Assembly (NCBI GenBank): GCA_025201365.1
Contig: JAIXMF010000008.1
Location: 62,001-126,000 of the forward strand
DNA from: Syncephalis plumigaleata
Taxonomy: Eukaryota; Zoopagomycota; Zoopagomycetes; Zoopagales; Piptocephalidaceae
Reading direction: 5' to 3'
Length of the DNA: 64,000 bases
Part shown: piece by piece, positions 1 to 12,200 of the stretch
How positions within the stretch are numbered: position 1 is the stretch's first letter
Layout: every line of letters begins with the position of its first letter
The notes under the pieces: generated by a model
Seen by the model: the letters and a program-made list of their open reading frames with translations, nothing else
Databases searched by the model: none
What the model was told of the DNA's origin: nothing
Program-made: the position numbers and the translations under genes

Positions 1-695
1 GCCAATTTGACCGTTTTTATTTGTATCGTACGCGGCAGTTTCACCACGAGATATCATTGCATTTCCGTTAAATAAACGATTTAGTTATAGAAAGTTACGA
101 GTTAGCATGCTATCTGCCATGAATAAACGTGTTGATTGCTGAAAATGAACTGCCATCATTGATACTAAAGATTTTGATTCGCTACTGCATCCATTATTAT
201 ACTCCGGTCATTACATTGTTTCAAATCCAGATCGCGTGATGCTAGAAATGGACGGCTAAGTTTTCGCTTGAGGTGTTTTACTATTAAGAGTACGACAAAA
301 AGAAAACACTTGAAAGGTTGTTACATTCTTGGACAAAGTAGACGCAAAGAAAAAACACGAACGTGAATCATGTGCTTATTAACGACAACTGCAAGTGTGC
401 GTTAAATTAATGGAATATAACCAGCACTGATAGTTGTAACAGGTCGTGGGTCGTTGCTGATGGAGTATTCTGATAAATGATAGGTGTAGATTCAAACAAT
501 TGACAGATCATGCGGCTACACGACACGGCTGACACTCATCACTAATTGCTATGATGATTAGACAAATGGATAACTTTCCTTACATTTCCATTTTAATCGA
601 TACTCATATGCATCGTGTGCATCTAAATGGGATTGAATGATAAGGACCATCGTGGCACTCACCAGTTGCATGTTTAATTCAATAGTAATAGCACA

Positions 696-733
696 TTTGT
701 TGTGCATTCATGTGGTGAAAGGAATGCTACGTG
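696..733 (+). repeat. Imperfect direct repeat, copy 1
   Basis: A 38-nt block matches 1376-1413 at about 30 of 38 positions. Seven of the eight differences are transitions. A weaker second match follows each copy (CCGGATA, then a TGCATT...GACAAA block near 797-815 and 1513-1528), suggesting an old tandem duplication of roughly 120-150 nt. No function is evident. Confidence 0.5.
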
Positions 734-1375
734 ATACATTGTAAGCATAGGTGACCCGGATAACTCATGTCGACGTTTCACTTTCTCTATTTGGATTGCA
801 TTCGACAATTGACAAAGCAGGTGGCATGTATTCCTCCATCTAATTGGTACTCATCTGTTCGGTGTGTTACTACACCAATACTGCCTGTCATTTGGTATTT
901 GTCTGTCCATTGTATCCGTCAATGATCACTTGCCTATTGACTACTACTACTACTATTCATTCCATAATACACTAGTCATGTATACAACAATCAATGCAAT
1001 TATTGCAATAATATCATCGTATCATCAATCAATACAAAGTAGTCGATATGTCTGGATGTACATACAAACAAGCAATACCAGTTGATGCAAGTGTACGCGT
1101 GCATCATTCACCGAACACATCAATAGCTATCAATGATAATGGTGATACGATATATTCTGGCCATTTGATTGATGCCTACATAATTGCACTAATAGGAACA
1201 GGTATTTATAACTATCAAGTGTTCGATATCACGATAAACAGACGAACAGCCAAGCCTCTTTTCATATGCACAGTCTCATATGCACAGTTTCAAGTCTGGA
1301 AATGATCAATTGACAGTTTAATGTCGTCTGACATTAACCAATAACAATGATATTAGTATGCGAATTCAACGGTTC

Positions 1376-1413
1376 ATATGTTGTACGTCCATGCGGTGAG
1401 AGGAATACTACAT
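1376..1413 (+). repeat. Imperfect direct repeat, copy 2
   Basis: This is the partner of the block at 696-733, in the same orientation and about 680 nt downstream. It lies about 370 nt before the secreted-peptide start codon. Confidence 0.5.
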
Positions 1414-1621
1414 GGATGCTGTTGGTTGATTCACAACAAGAATAATGATATCATCATGCAAGGATGAGCATGGAGGATCAACTTGACATTGCTTAACACC
1501 GGATATTCGAACTGCATTGCAATCGACAAATACGTTTGTGCCTGCATTCTCGATGTACTACCTACAAGCAATGGAGTGACAATGCAGCTATACCAATGTT
1601 CGCCACCATCATCATCTCGGC

Positions 1622-1781
1622 TATAAATCGAGCACTTTTCGATACACTCGACTTGCCGTCTTCATACTCGCTCTTCTAATCTATTCTATTCTAGCTACTA
1701 CTATCAACACTCGTATATATTATTGTTCTGTATTCTATTCTATTACATTTTCTGTCTATATTCCATTAGACTAATATCAAT
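1622..1781 (+). promoter_or_regulatory. Promoter and 5' leader of secreted peptide 1 (shared with peptide 2)
   Basis: A TATAAAT box lies at 1622-1628. The following leader is pyrimidine-rich. It shares several blocks with the region upstream of the second peptide gene on the minus strand near 53781-53932: 16 identical bases CATACTCGCTCTTCTA (1663-1678 versus complement of 53917-53932), then ACTCGTATATAT, CTGTATT and TCTGTCTAT, and the AGAC..A.ATCAA.ATGAA context of the start codon. Farther up, ATGCAAGGATGAG (1456-1468) also recurs (complement of 53986-53998). The two genes therefore share promoter ancestry. Inference: they are expressed under the same control. Confidence 0.6.
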
Positions 1782-1904
1782 ATGAAGTTTTCTGCCATTA
1801 TCGCTATTGCCGTTGCCGTTGTCGCTGTCACTGGTCTGATCGCCGTTGAAGCTAGTCCCTCTTTGGAACGTCGTGCTGAGCCCGCCAGGGAGGCCAAACC
1901 TTAA
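1782..1904 (+). CDS. Small secreted peptide precursor (40 aa) with Kex2-type site
   Basis: This short ORF encodes 40 residues: Met-Lys-Phe-Ser, a hydrophobic Ala/Val/Ile-rich signal sequence (residues about 5-22), then a polar tail. A likely signal-peptidase site follows VEA (residues 22-24). The dibasic pair Arg-Arg (about 30-31) would release a nine-residue C-terminal peptide, AEPAREAKP. The first 15 residues closely match the 73-aa precursor on the minus strand at 53559-53780, and upstream DNA is shared too. An AATAAA signal lies at 2055-2060. The family is not one I recognise. The secretion call rests on the signal sequence; dibasic processing is inferred from fungal Kex2 practice. A spliced longer form cannot be excluded. 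Confidence 0.6.
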   Translation: MKFSAIIAIAVAVVAVTGLIAVEASPSLERRAEPAREAKP

Positions 1905-2054
1905 GTGAACAAGACAAGAACATCGTCAAGTAGATATTATAGGTATTCAAGTCAAGATGTATTGGTGCAAGCCCCTCATTTAGTGTCCATGCATTCAAGT
2001 TATTATTCCTTGGAATCAACAAGTATATCTACAAGATCATTCAATCATTTATTG

Positions 2055-2060
2055 AATAAA
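2055..2060 (+). terminator. Poly(A) signal of secreted peptide 1
   Basis: AATAAA about 150 nt after the stop of the 40-aa peptide gene. Confidence 0.5.
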
Positions 2061-2728
2061 TATGCCGTATTTTAACCATTATTTTGTCAGACTTCTTTCA
2101 TCGAAGTTAGCTATCAAACCAACCTATTACTGATACAATCATGTGCTTCTATCATTTCTATCCAGCTTTATTTAATTTAGTCAATTGTAATATTTTATAG
2201 CCGCATTAATATACGGCAACAGTAAACAGCAAAGCTATGTAAATTGATACTACTTGTAAAGGATTGATGTTGCTATTGTACGCCAATCATTTTATAAGGA
2301 AATAGCAAGTGAGCAAAAAAATAACATTGGCACCCAAACACACAGTGTCGTTGTAATCGTCTCTATTCTTTTCCATTCTCCTTATTTCCTATTGACGTAA
2401 CAGCATTGCACGCTATTTATCGCATCTATCCGCTGTAGCAGCTGTTTATTAGCATATTTACGTGTGCTATATTGTTCGTAGAATCTGCTTATATTTACAA
2501 GGGCTTCCCAGTGTATATGCATTATTTTGACATCCGATTTATTTTATTGTTCTGAATTCCGATTTCTTCTGTTTACTCCTTCGTGTATCCACCGTTTTTT
2601 ATTGCGGAAGTAGTGCAACCTACACTACACCGCTATTTGGTAAGTTGCTACTGCTACGACTAGTGAATCTGATTATCAACAACTGATGAATAACTCATCT
2701 AGAATCAGTCAAGATTACTACATTTGCT
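2061..2728. other. Intergenic: SUN gene upstream region
   Basis: AT-rich sequence with no gene I can support. It contains the 3' flank of the peptide gene and the promoter/leader of the SUN-domain gene. No clear TATA box or other named site stands out. Confidence 0.5.
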
Positions 2729-5700
2729 ATGACAGAAACACCGCCGGTTAATCGCCGGTCGGGACGTGGTCGAGGTGGTCGGGGTGGTAGACGTGGCGGC
2801 GTATCTCGGACACCTGCGGTAGAAACAGTGGCTGAGCCTGTTATCGAAGCGCCAACAAATATACCGCAAGAGGCTACTACACCCGCAGCACCGCCGCCAG
2901 CAGCGTTAATGGCGGATGCGCGTCGTAAAACATCGGCACGACGTCGTACACTTCCTACAGGGGGAGATTCCGCCAATAGTTCCACCAATAGCACGCCTCG
3001 TCGACAATCCACTAATCGTCGACGTCGTACATCGCGACGCTTTGAGAAGTTGACATCAAGTAGTGAAGAGGAGCCAGAACTCGATTTACCCGATGACCAT
3101 GAACCACCGCGACCTGATGAAGCACCTTTACCGGAAGCGAGATCATTTTCACATCGTATCTGGCAGGTGATTGCCAATTCACCGCGATGGATTCGTGAAC
3201 AAGGCCGCGGCAGTGATAGTGAGACTGACTCGGATACAGAAGTGTTGCGAAAGCTCTACCAGCGACGTCGTGTATCGGGGCCGTATTGGCTGCGTCCCGA
3301 TGTTCATGCGCCCAATCGTTTGACGTATGCCGAGCATGAGCGTAATCGTCGTCGTCGTCGTCGTCGTTTGGACGCGCTATACAACGGCGAAGAGTATCCC
3401 TACATGAGTGGAAGCGAGTTTACGGATAGTGATGTCACGGATGATAGCGAAGATGCCGGTATAAAGCGAGATCCCGAGGAGGACGGCGCTTACGGTGATG
3501 ATTGGGGTGAACGACCTCTCGACATGCTTGGCGATGGTGGCGGTGGTGGTGACGACGATGATGATGTTTATCCACCACCTGATATGGCACAGTTTGCTCA
3601 CTTACCAGGCATGGATCAACTACCGCCAGATGCCGATATTGAAGATATAGTACGACTGCTGCCGAAACCATCGCCATGGCGTCGATTCCGCAAGGGTTCC
3701 GAGTTTATGTGCGTAAACCAGGCTTGCGTCTACTTAAATGGATTGCACTACGTTTATTGTTTGCGATATTCGCCGTCTACTGGATTGTTAAGGAGGCTAT
3801 ACTATTCCTAACGCGTATAGCATGGCGTATTATGTACAACTATCTATGGAACCACTTACCGCGGTATTAGGCACCGTACTCACTGGTCCACTCTGGCTAA
3901 TAAACAATCTCTTTGGTGGATTCGCCTCGATATGGTCGCGTATCTTTGGCAGTAAAGGAGTGTCGCCCATTCTAGGATTCCTGTTGGTAATGGGTGGTAT
4001 TGCCTATTGGAGTGGAGCCGACAATGTTTCTAGCTGGTTAAGCTACCTGCCACAACCGAGTATTCCTACTTTCCGCTTATCGGATCTACAACTGCCCATA
4101 TCATTCCGTACGGGTGGTGGCACGCCTACCTATCGACCTGATCCGAAATTAGAATCTGACCTACTAGCGCGTCTCGATAGACTGGAAAGATCGATGAACG
4201 AGCTGGCTCGAACGGCTAACGATTTGAATCGACGTGTCGATGCGGGTGGCAACGTGTACGCTAGTCCCGCAGCAGGTAGTGTGGCGATAATGGTGGCGGT
4301 TCATCGGAAGCTAGAGCAGCAGCAGCAGCGGCAGTTCGTGAAGTTCGACGTGTGGCCGATGAGATTGATGCCATTCGACTACGACTTGGTACGGTGGAGA
4401 CACGAAGCAAGAACACCAATGAAGATCTTGAAATAGTACGCAGCGCTATTTTACCCAAAGAAGCATATATAAAATTGCAAAACAAGTATTCCGAACTAAT
4501 AACTGGTACAGAGCAACTACATAAGAAATTGAACACGGTCGAACAAAATGCTGGTGCCACCAAAGAGGGTATCTACCTGCTAGAACGTAACTTCCAAACG
4601 ATACGCGATCAAATGTTATCGCTGAAACAACAAGGTAACAATGGTGGTGATGATACGGCAAGCGGCGGACGTACACCATCATTTAGCTGGAAGGAACTCG
4701 AACAATACTTGGAACGCTACTTGCCTGCACGATTCTTAGCCACGGGTGAACTGCGTGTAGATGATGCTTTACAGCGTTACCTGGATGGTTGGCTAATGGA
4801 ACGAACACCGGCAATCTCATCGTCCATTTCCGCGGTAGCCAAAGTGGATTGGACTCAGTTATTACGTGAACATCAAAGCGACCTGGATCGAATGATTCAT
4901 ACACGTATTGAACGTGCTATACGGGAGGCCAAAGTGCAGGGTGAACTTGTAGATCGCGACGCGGTACTTACCGAACTACGACGACACGATCTACACGAAG
5001 GTAGTGGCTGGCAGAATCTATTCGGCTCGGGTAGTGGTGGCGGCCATGCGAAAGATGAACAAGTACAAGCGACCGTTCGACGGGAAATCGATCGATACCA
5101 AGCAGATGGTATTGCTGTGCCAGATTACGCCTTACTAACAGCGGGTGCTCGTATCGTACCACGACTGACCAGCGACACATTACACCGGGACTAGGTGCAG
5201 ATGCTGGTCGTATACGACGTACAGCCTGGTGGCTACTCAGCCTAGTTAAACCACCGGTGACCAAGCCCGCCTCTACCGCTCTACTGCCATGGCGACAACC
5301 GGGTGACTGTTGGCCCATGTCAGGTCGAAGTGGACGTGTTACCGTTCACTTGGCGAAGCCATTATACCCGAGGCCATCACGCTTGAACACGTAGATCGTC
5401 GTATTGCACTCGATGCAACAAGTAGTCCTAAACTATTGGTTGTCTATGCTGTCGCGTATGATGTACCCGCTTCAGTTCGACGTCAAGCGATGGAAAAGGC
5501 AGCCACAACGAGCACCGACGGGCAATCTCCTAAGAAATCCGAATGGCTATGGGATGATAAACAAGGTGTTTGGACGAAACCGCTTATTCGATTCAACTAT
5601 CAATTGAACGGACCGGCTGCTCAGACATTCTCATTGTCCGCCGATGTAGTGGGCACATTCCCCGTTCGCCTTATTCAATTGCGTATTCTAGACAATTACG

Positions 5701-5828
5701 GTCAGGCCGATTTTACTTGTCTCTATCGATTCCGAGTACATGGTCGCAGTATCACATCAAAGACTGCCACCACAGCAACAACAGCAGCAGCAGCAGCGTC
5801 ATCATCATCATCTACTATTATCACTTGA
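2729..5828 (+). CDS. SUN-domain nuclear envelope protein (frame interrupted)
   Basis: SUN proteins sit in the inner nuclear membrane and bind KASH proteins in the perinuclear space, forming the LINC bridge. The order here fits. The N-terminus is a long Arg/Gly- and acid-rich disordered segment with an RGG-like start and a poly-Arg run (about 3347-3366). Hydrophobic segments follow (about 3730-3810, 3865-3925, 3968-4010), then a coiled-coil stretch (about 4150-5100). The C-terminal SUN domain (about 5285-5760) shows the GDCW...GRSGRVTVHL core, ITLEHV, QTFSL, VQLRIL-like (IQLRIL) and CLYRFRVHG. The frame changes five times, each explained by one base lost near 3694, 3863, 4281, 5185 and 5352. 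Restoring five bases gives 3105 nt, exactly 1035 codons, so the gene is intronless (1034 aa). These look like assembly errors. Confidence 0.87.
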
Positions 5829-6267
5829 TTCGTTAAATGATACTAATGATGAAAATGATGATGTTTTCCTATTTACTACACTATTATTATTTCATTATTA
5901 TTTACTTTAATCAGTGTTTGCTACCTTATGGTTTGACTGTTATACGCGAAAAGAATAAGTGATCTAGTATGAATGGTCTCTTTAATTAAGTACGGGAGGA
6001 TTTCTCTTTAATTTTGTTAGCTTCTGTTATCAACTGTAATAAAATCTTATTGAATATCGACAATAATGATTAGTTTGGCTGTTAATCAAATGTCATTGGT
6101 GCAACCTCTTTATTTTTCTTTTTTTCTTTTTTTTTGTTATTGTGACGCTACAACTCAACTTTTTGATTTCTTTACTACTATAATACAAGCAACACGATCC
6201 TGCTTTCATTTCATTTCCCTTCATTTTCTCTCATTTCTTTTATATTCGTGTTGCTACTATTAGCGAT
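5829..6267. other. Intergenic: SUN 3' flank and MDN1 leader
   Basis: Contains AATAAA (6038-6043) for the SUN gene, then a strongly T/C-rich tract (about 6100-6255) immediately before the MDN1 start codon, typical of a fungal pyrimidine-rich leader. The open frame at 6066 is a low-complexity F/C/Y-rich artefact of this tract. Confidence 0.6.
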
Positions 6268-9200
6268 ATGGTAGTGGCAGATATTGCAGGAAGCGAACAA
6301 GTTACAGTAGCTTCTACTATTGACACTAGTGGACAATCGCTGTTGGCACAGTTTAATCCACTTGATGTCAATCTACTTGAACTAATCACCGAGTTTATCG
6401 ATCATGATATACCCGCTCAATCGCATACATTGGAAACAGAGGGATTCCTCGTTGATACTTCACGATTACTTCACGATTTACAAGAATGTCAAAAGCAACT
6501 TGAAGAGAAGTTGCCTTCATTCCTTGCTAATGCTAACGATCCTACTGTTGGCGATAGTTCGCTAGAACAGGAACGTCACCAACTATGTCAGCGTATACTT
6601 GATGCACTATCTGAATTGCTATTACATCCAGCGATTACTAGATTAGTTATACGTCGATTCCGACCATTACTAGTTGATTTAGTAGCACGATGGATATTAC
6701 ACTATTCTAATGATATGTCATCATCAAATACTACAACAATCAATAGTTTGAATCATACTGAATTGGTGTTTATTGCATTCTCAGTATTACTACCAGTGGC
6801 ACCTCAAGTTAAAAGGTACTTGACTGTTTATTAGTATTATTAGTAAGACTAACAACTCTTAATAGTTTGGCATTGAATTACTTTCATTTGGCATCTTCAC
6901 CACTTGGTCGATTGTCAGAATTTGTTAAATCAAAAGATAAAAAGGTAATTGAATTACTTATATAATTGTATATATATGTATTAATAACATTACTATTAGA
7001 CAATAGATTATTTGTATTTATTATTACAAGCCAGTTATCGATTACTTTCCTCTACCTCTAAAGGCATTTCAACCAGCAATTTTAAGATTCTATTCGATTG
7101 GTCTTCAATCTGCTCAGTCATTGATACTCCCAATGAACGAGTCAACTATTTGGCGCGATATTGTTCAAGTTTCATATTTGATATGAATGACAATGAACGT
7201 CAGCAATTGCTAAGTGGATTTACACATCCAGATGATTTATCTGTATCGTAAGTAGAATGATATCTATGATATTTCGTATTAATTTAGTTAACATGATTGA
7301 AACTAGATTGCAAGCAATAGATGATGAAATAACTGATCAACAAAGTTATACTGTTACATTTGATGCAACTAAGCATCTGTATCCATACTAAAAGATGCAG
7401 ATCTATGTCGATTAGTATGCAATGTATGTGGTGTGTTAATGCCTAGATCAGATATTATATCCAATACATTGCCAGTATCTTCTACTTCTTCAGATCTTGT
7501 GCTGACAACTACAACACGTCGTCAATTGCATAATACGGCATTGGCTGTATCGGTGGGTGCTCCAGTTCTATTACAAGGACCTACAGGTGTGGGTAAGACG
7601 ACACTAGTTGAGGCATTGGCACAATTGACAGGTAGACAACAAGGTAAGTAATCGATGAGTATACGTATTTATTACAATGACTCATGGCTAATCTAATATC
7701 AATTATTAGATGATCTCATTAAAGTACATATTGGTGATCAAACCGATTCAAAGATACTCCTCGGTACTTATGTGGCCACTGCAGAACCTGGTCATTTTAG
7801 ATGGCAACCTGGTGTGTTAACCACTGCTGTAAGAGATGGGCGATGGATTCTCATCGAGGATATTGATCTTGCACCAATGGAGGTTATCTCGGTATTGACA
7901 CCATTGTTGGAATCGCGTGAATTGTACATTGCCAGTCGTGATGAACATGTCAAGGCACATCCTGAATTCAAACTATTCGCTACACGTCGACTCACGCCTA
8001 ATCGATCTGGTATTTTGCCCAACAATGAAGATAGTCGTGGCATTGTATCCGCCGGTTATTGGACCTTTATTGATGTGGCACCATTGCCACGCGAAGAACT
8101 TTACGATATGATACGTGAACGATTTCCTATGTTACGATCGGTGGCAGAGCATATGATTGGTGTTTACGACATGGTACGTGTCTCTCGTGCCACAACACGC
8201 CATGGTATGCGTGGTGCAGCCATTAAGGATTTATCGATGCGTGACTTGATCAAATGGTGTCGACGCGTTGACGCGCTATTCCTTGAACAGCATCAACATA
8301 GTAATGGACAATTTGATAGTTCGACAATGGAGCAACAGAAGGTGCGCGAGCTACTATTCCACGAAGCAGCAGATACATTTTGCGGTATGATTCCCGATGA
8401 TACAGCCTGGCGGCAATCACTCGAGGAAGTAGGTGAAGCATTGGGTGTGGCACGTGATCAAACACGATGGTACGCCAACTCTTATGTGCCGAGCATTAAA
8501 GAGGCCGCTCATACATCGCTTAATGGTATGGCAATCGATGGCGATGACAGGTCAGCATCTAAGAAGACGTCTGTTCAATTGGGACGTGTACGATTGCAAT
8601 CATCTCATATGAATGGTGGCAACGGTATCGGTAATGCCGCATTAAATGACAATCGACCTGGTTCATCGCGTACATTTGCACGTACCGAGCATGCTAGTCG
8701 TTTACTAGAACAGATTGCCGTGGGTGTAACGCGTAATGAACCTGTATTGCTTGTTGGTGAGACTGGTTGCGGTAAAACAACTGTGGTGCAAAACTGGCCG
8801 ATATGCTTGGACGACGACTAGTCGTGTTGAATCTCTCGCAGCAAAGTGATGCCTCCGATTTACTGGGTGGATTTAAACCGGTCGATGGCAAGGTGCTGGC
8901 CATTCCATTGAAGGAAACATTCGAGCACTATTTACGGCTACCTTTTCCGCTAAACGTAACGCGCGATTCTTATCGGCTGTACACGACGCGTATCTCAAGA
9001 AGAAATGGTCGCGCTTTGCCACACTACTCATCGAAGCGAAGAAGATGGCCGATCAACGATTGTTACGTCAATCCTCGCCGAACACTAATGAAATGGATGT
9101 CACCAGTACCACTAGTAACAATGATGAGCAATCTCGAATGAAACGACAACGTACTGATAATCCGGAATTGGTCGAGCAATGGCAACGATTCGGTGTGGCA

Positions 9201-12200
9201 GCTCAAGAATTCGACAAGCAACAACAACGAATGGCCGATCAACTTGTGTTCAACTTTGTGGAGGGTGCACTAGTGCGTGCTTTGAAGCAAGGTGACTGGA
9301 TTCTACTAGATGAGGTTAATTTAGCCGCGGCAGAAACGTTGGAATGCCTAAGCGGTCTACTACAAGATGCCAATGGCTCACTCTTATTGATGGAGAAGGG
9401 CGAGGCGGAACCTATTAAGCGACATCCGAATTTCCGTGTATTCGCTTGTATGAATCCAGCGACCGATGTAGGCAAGAAAGACTTGCCACCCGGTTTACGT
9501 AGTCGTTTTACGGAATTATACGTGCAACCACCGGATACACGTCCAGCCGATCTACTCGTCATCATTCAACGATACCTGGCCAATTACGCACACGGCGATG
9601 ATCATGCTGCACCGGATGTGTCGGAATTCTACTTGGCCGTCAAGTCACTAAGTGCACAACACGTATTGGCAGATGGTGCCAATCAACGACCGCATTACAG
9701 TTTACGTACATTGGCGCGTACACTCACATTTGCCGCGCATATTTGTCCTATTTACGGTTTACGTCGTTCATTATACGAGGGATTATGTATGACATTCTTG
9801 ACACTATTGAACGAAGAAAGTGCACAACGCGTTCATTCACTTATTGAGAAACACATTCTTGGTCGAGTAAAGAATCCGCGTGCACTCATGTCGCAAATAC
9901 CTCGAGATCCATCATTGAACATGAACGACAATTCATCATTTATTCGATTTGGTCAATTCTGGCTACAACAAGGATTGGAACCGGTCGAGAATGTAGATCA
10001 TTACATTCTAACGCATCGGTCGAGCGTAACTTGCACAATCTCGCTCGAGTGGTAATGAGCCATCGATTCCCGTACTCATTCAAGGACCTACTTCAGCCGG
10101 TAAAACTAGTATGATTCACTATTTGGCACGACGTACAGGACATCGATTTGTACGTGTTAATAATCATGAACACACGGATCTACAAGAGTATCTTGGTTCT
10201 TACGTATCACGCGATGGTCAACTCGTATTCGAAGAGGGTGTTCTTGTGCGTGCTCTACGATACGGTCACTGGATTGTATTGGATGAGTTGAACTTGGCAC
10301 CATCCGAAGTGTTGGAGGCACTTAATCGTCTATTGGATGACAATCGAGAACTCGTCATACCGGAGACACAAGAGATTGTTAGACCACATCCACATTTCAT
10401 GTTATTTGCCACGCAGAATCCTGCGGTCTATACGGTGGACGTAAAGTGTTATCACGCGCATTCCGTAATCGATTCTTGGAGTTGCACTTTGACGATATTC
10501 CACAGAATGAACTGGAGACCATTCTTTCCCAGCGTTGTCGGGCACCACCCTCCTATTGTAAGCGTATGGTGCAGGTGTATCAGCAATTGCAGGAACAACG
10601 ACGTGGTACACGTATCTTCGATGGTAAACATGGATTTGCCACACTACGTGATCTATTCCGATGGGCGGGTCGACCAGCCGACAGTTATCAACGATTGGCC
10701 GAGCAAGGATTCATGCTATTGGCGGAACGTACACGACGTGCCGATGAGCGTGCCATCGTCAAACGTGTTGTCGAACAAGTGATGAAGGCCAAGATCGATG
10801 AGGACGAAATGTACGCATGTCATTCGTTAGAAGAGTATCAACAATATATAGCGACTAGTCAGCATGATACAAGTAGCAAGATTGCCTGGACTAAAGCAAT
10901 GAAGCGACTCTTCACGCTGGTTACTCATTGTTTACGTAATAATGAGCCTGTACTGCTTGTTGGCGAGACAGGTTGCGGTAAAACTACTGTATGTCAAATG
11001 TTGGCACAGATTCATCCTAATCAACAACTGCACATTGTCAACTGTCATCAAAATACGGAGACTGCCGATCTAATCGGTGGACAACGACCAGTACGACGAC
11101 GAGCCGAGTTGATCAACGAGATGGCTCATGAATTACGCGATTATCTACGTGATTCATTGGCGAGTGAAGGTGTTACCCGACCATGGAACGAGTTGGATTT
11201 CGACGAGTTGGTGCAACTATTCGAGACACATGCTTCTCAGTTGGAGGATGTGAATCATGTAACAAGAATCAAACAAGGACTTGCTCAGATTCGTACGTTA
11301 TTCGAATGGCATGATGGTCCATTGGTACAAGCAATGAAATCAGGCGCCCTTTTCCTACTCGATGAAATATCACTTGCTGATGACTCGGTATTGGAACGAC
11401 TTAATAGCGTGTTAGAACCGGAACGACAACTCGTATTAGCAGAAGCGGGTAGTGTTGAATTGACCGCACATTCTCATTTCAAATTCCTTGCCACCATGAA
11501 TCCAGGCGGTGATTACGGCAAGAAGGAGTTGTCACCTGCATTACGTAATCGATTCACCGAGATATGGGTGCCTACCGTAACGGATATCGATGATTTAACG
11601 CAAATAATCGAGGAACGATTTACGGAATCTACACTACACGGTTACGGCAAGCGTGTAGTAGACTATCTCGACTGGTTTGGTAAACAATTACCTAGAACAG
11701 CAGCATCAGCATCATCAACATCAAATGCTAGTGGTGGTGCACTATCCGAATCATCATTACAATTCAGCTTGCGTGATATTCTAACATGGGTCGATTTCAT
11801 GAATGCAACCACGAAACATGTCGGTGCATCACTTGCCTTCCAACACGGCGCATGTATGGTATTCCTCGATGGATTAGGTACACATGGTTCATGGGCATCG
11901 CATATTAGTGAGGCACGACTACAAACGCTAAAGAAGAATGCACTACAACGATTAGTGGACACTACTAGCGATAATGACGGTCAACGCATTACAGTCGAGC
12001 AATTAACGCATATCGGCACTGTATCCATTGATCATGATACACGTCGTCTATCATTGGGTCCATTCCATTTGAGTATGGGAGATGAACAAGCACCGCAAAC
12101 GGTCAATTTCAGCCTAAATGCTCCTACTACAGCATCGAATCTATTACGCGTGCTACGTGCCATGCAACTACGTAAACCTATTCTACTTGAAGGCAGTCCG

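Larger units (their letters stand above)
1..1621. other. Intergenic region with no supported gene
   Basis: I find no gene here. Two short open frames (864-1085 and 1048-1305) overlap each other, have low-complexity Y/I-rich translations, no recognisable domain and no plausible splice extension. The stretch holds an imperfect direct repeat (696-733 and 1376-1413, listed separately) and, near its right end, upstream sequence shared with the second secreted-peptide gene (1456-1468). It is probably long 5' regulatory sequence of the peptide gene at 1782. Confidence 0.5.

Noticed and set aside
864-1305. Two overlapping short ORFs as genes
   Set aside because: Low-complexity translations, no domain, no splice partners and no signal sequence; they sit in upstream DNA of the secreted peptide gene.
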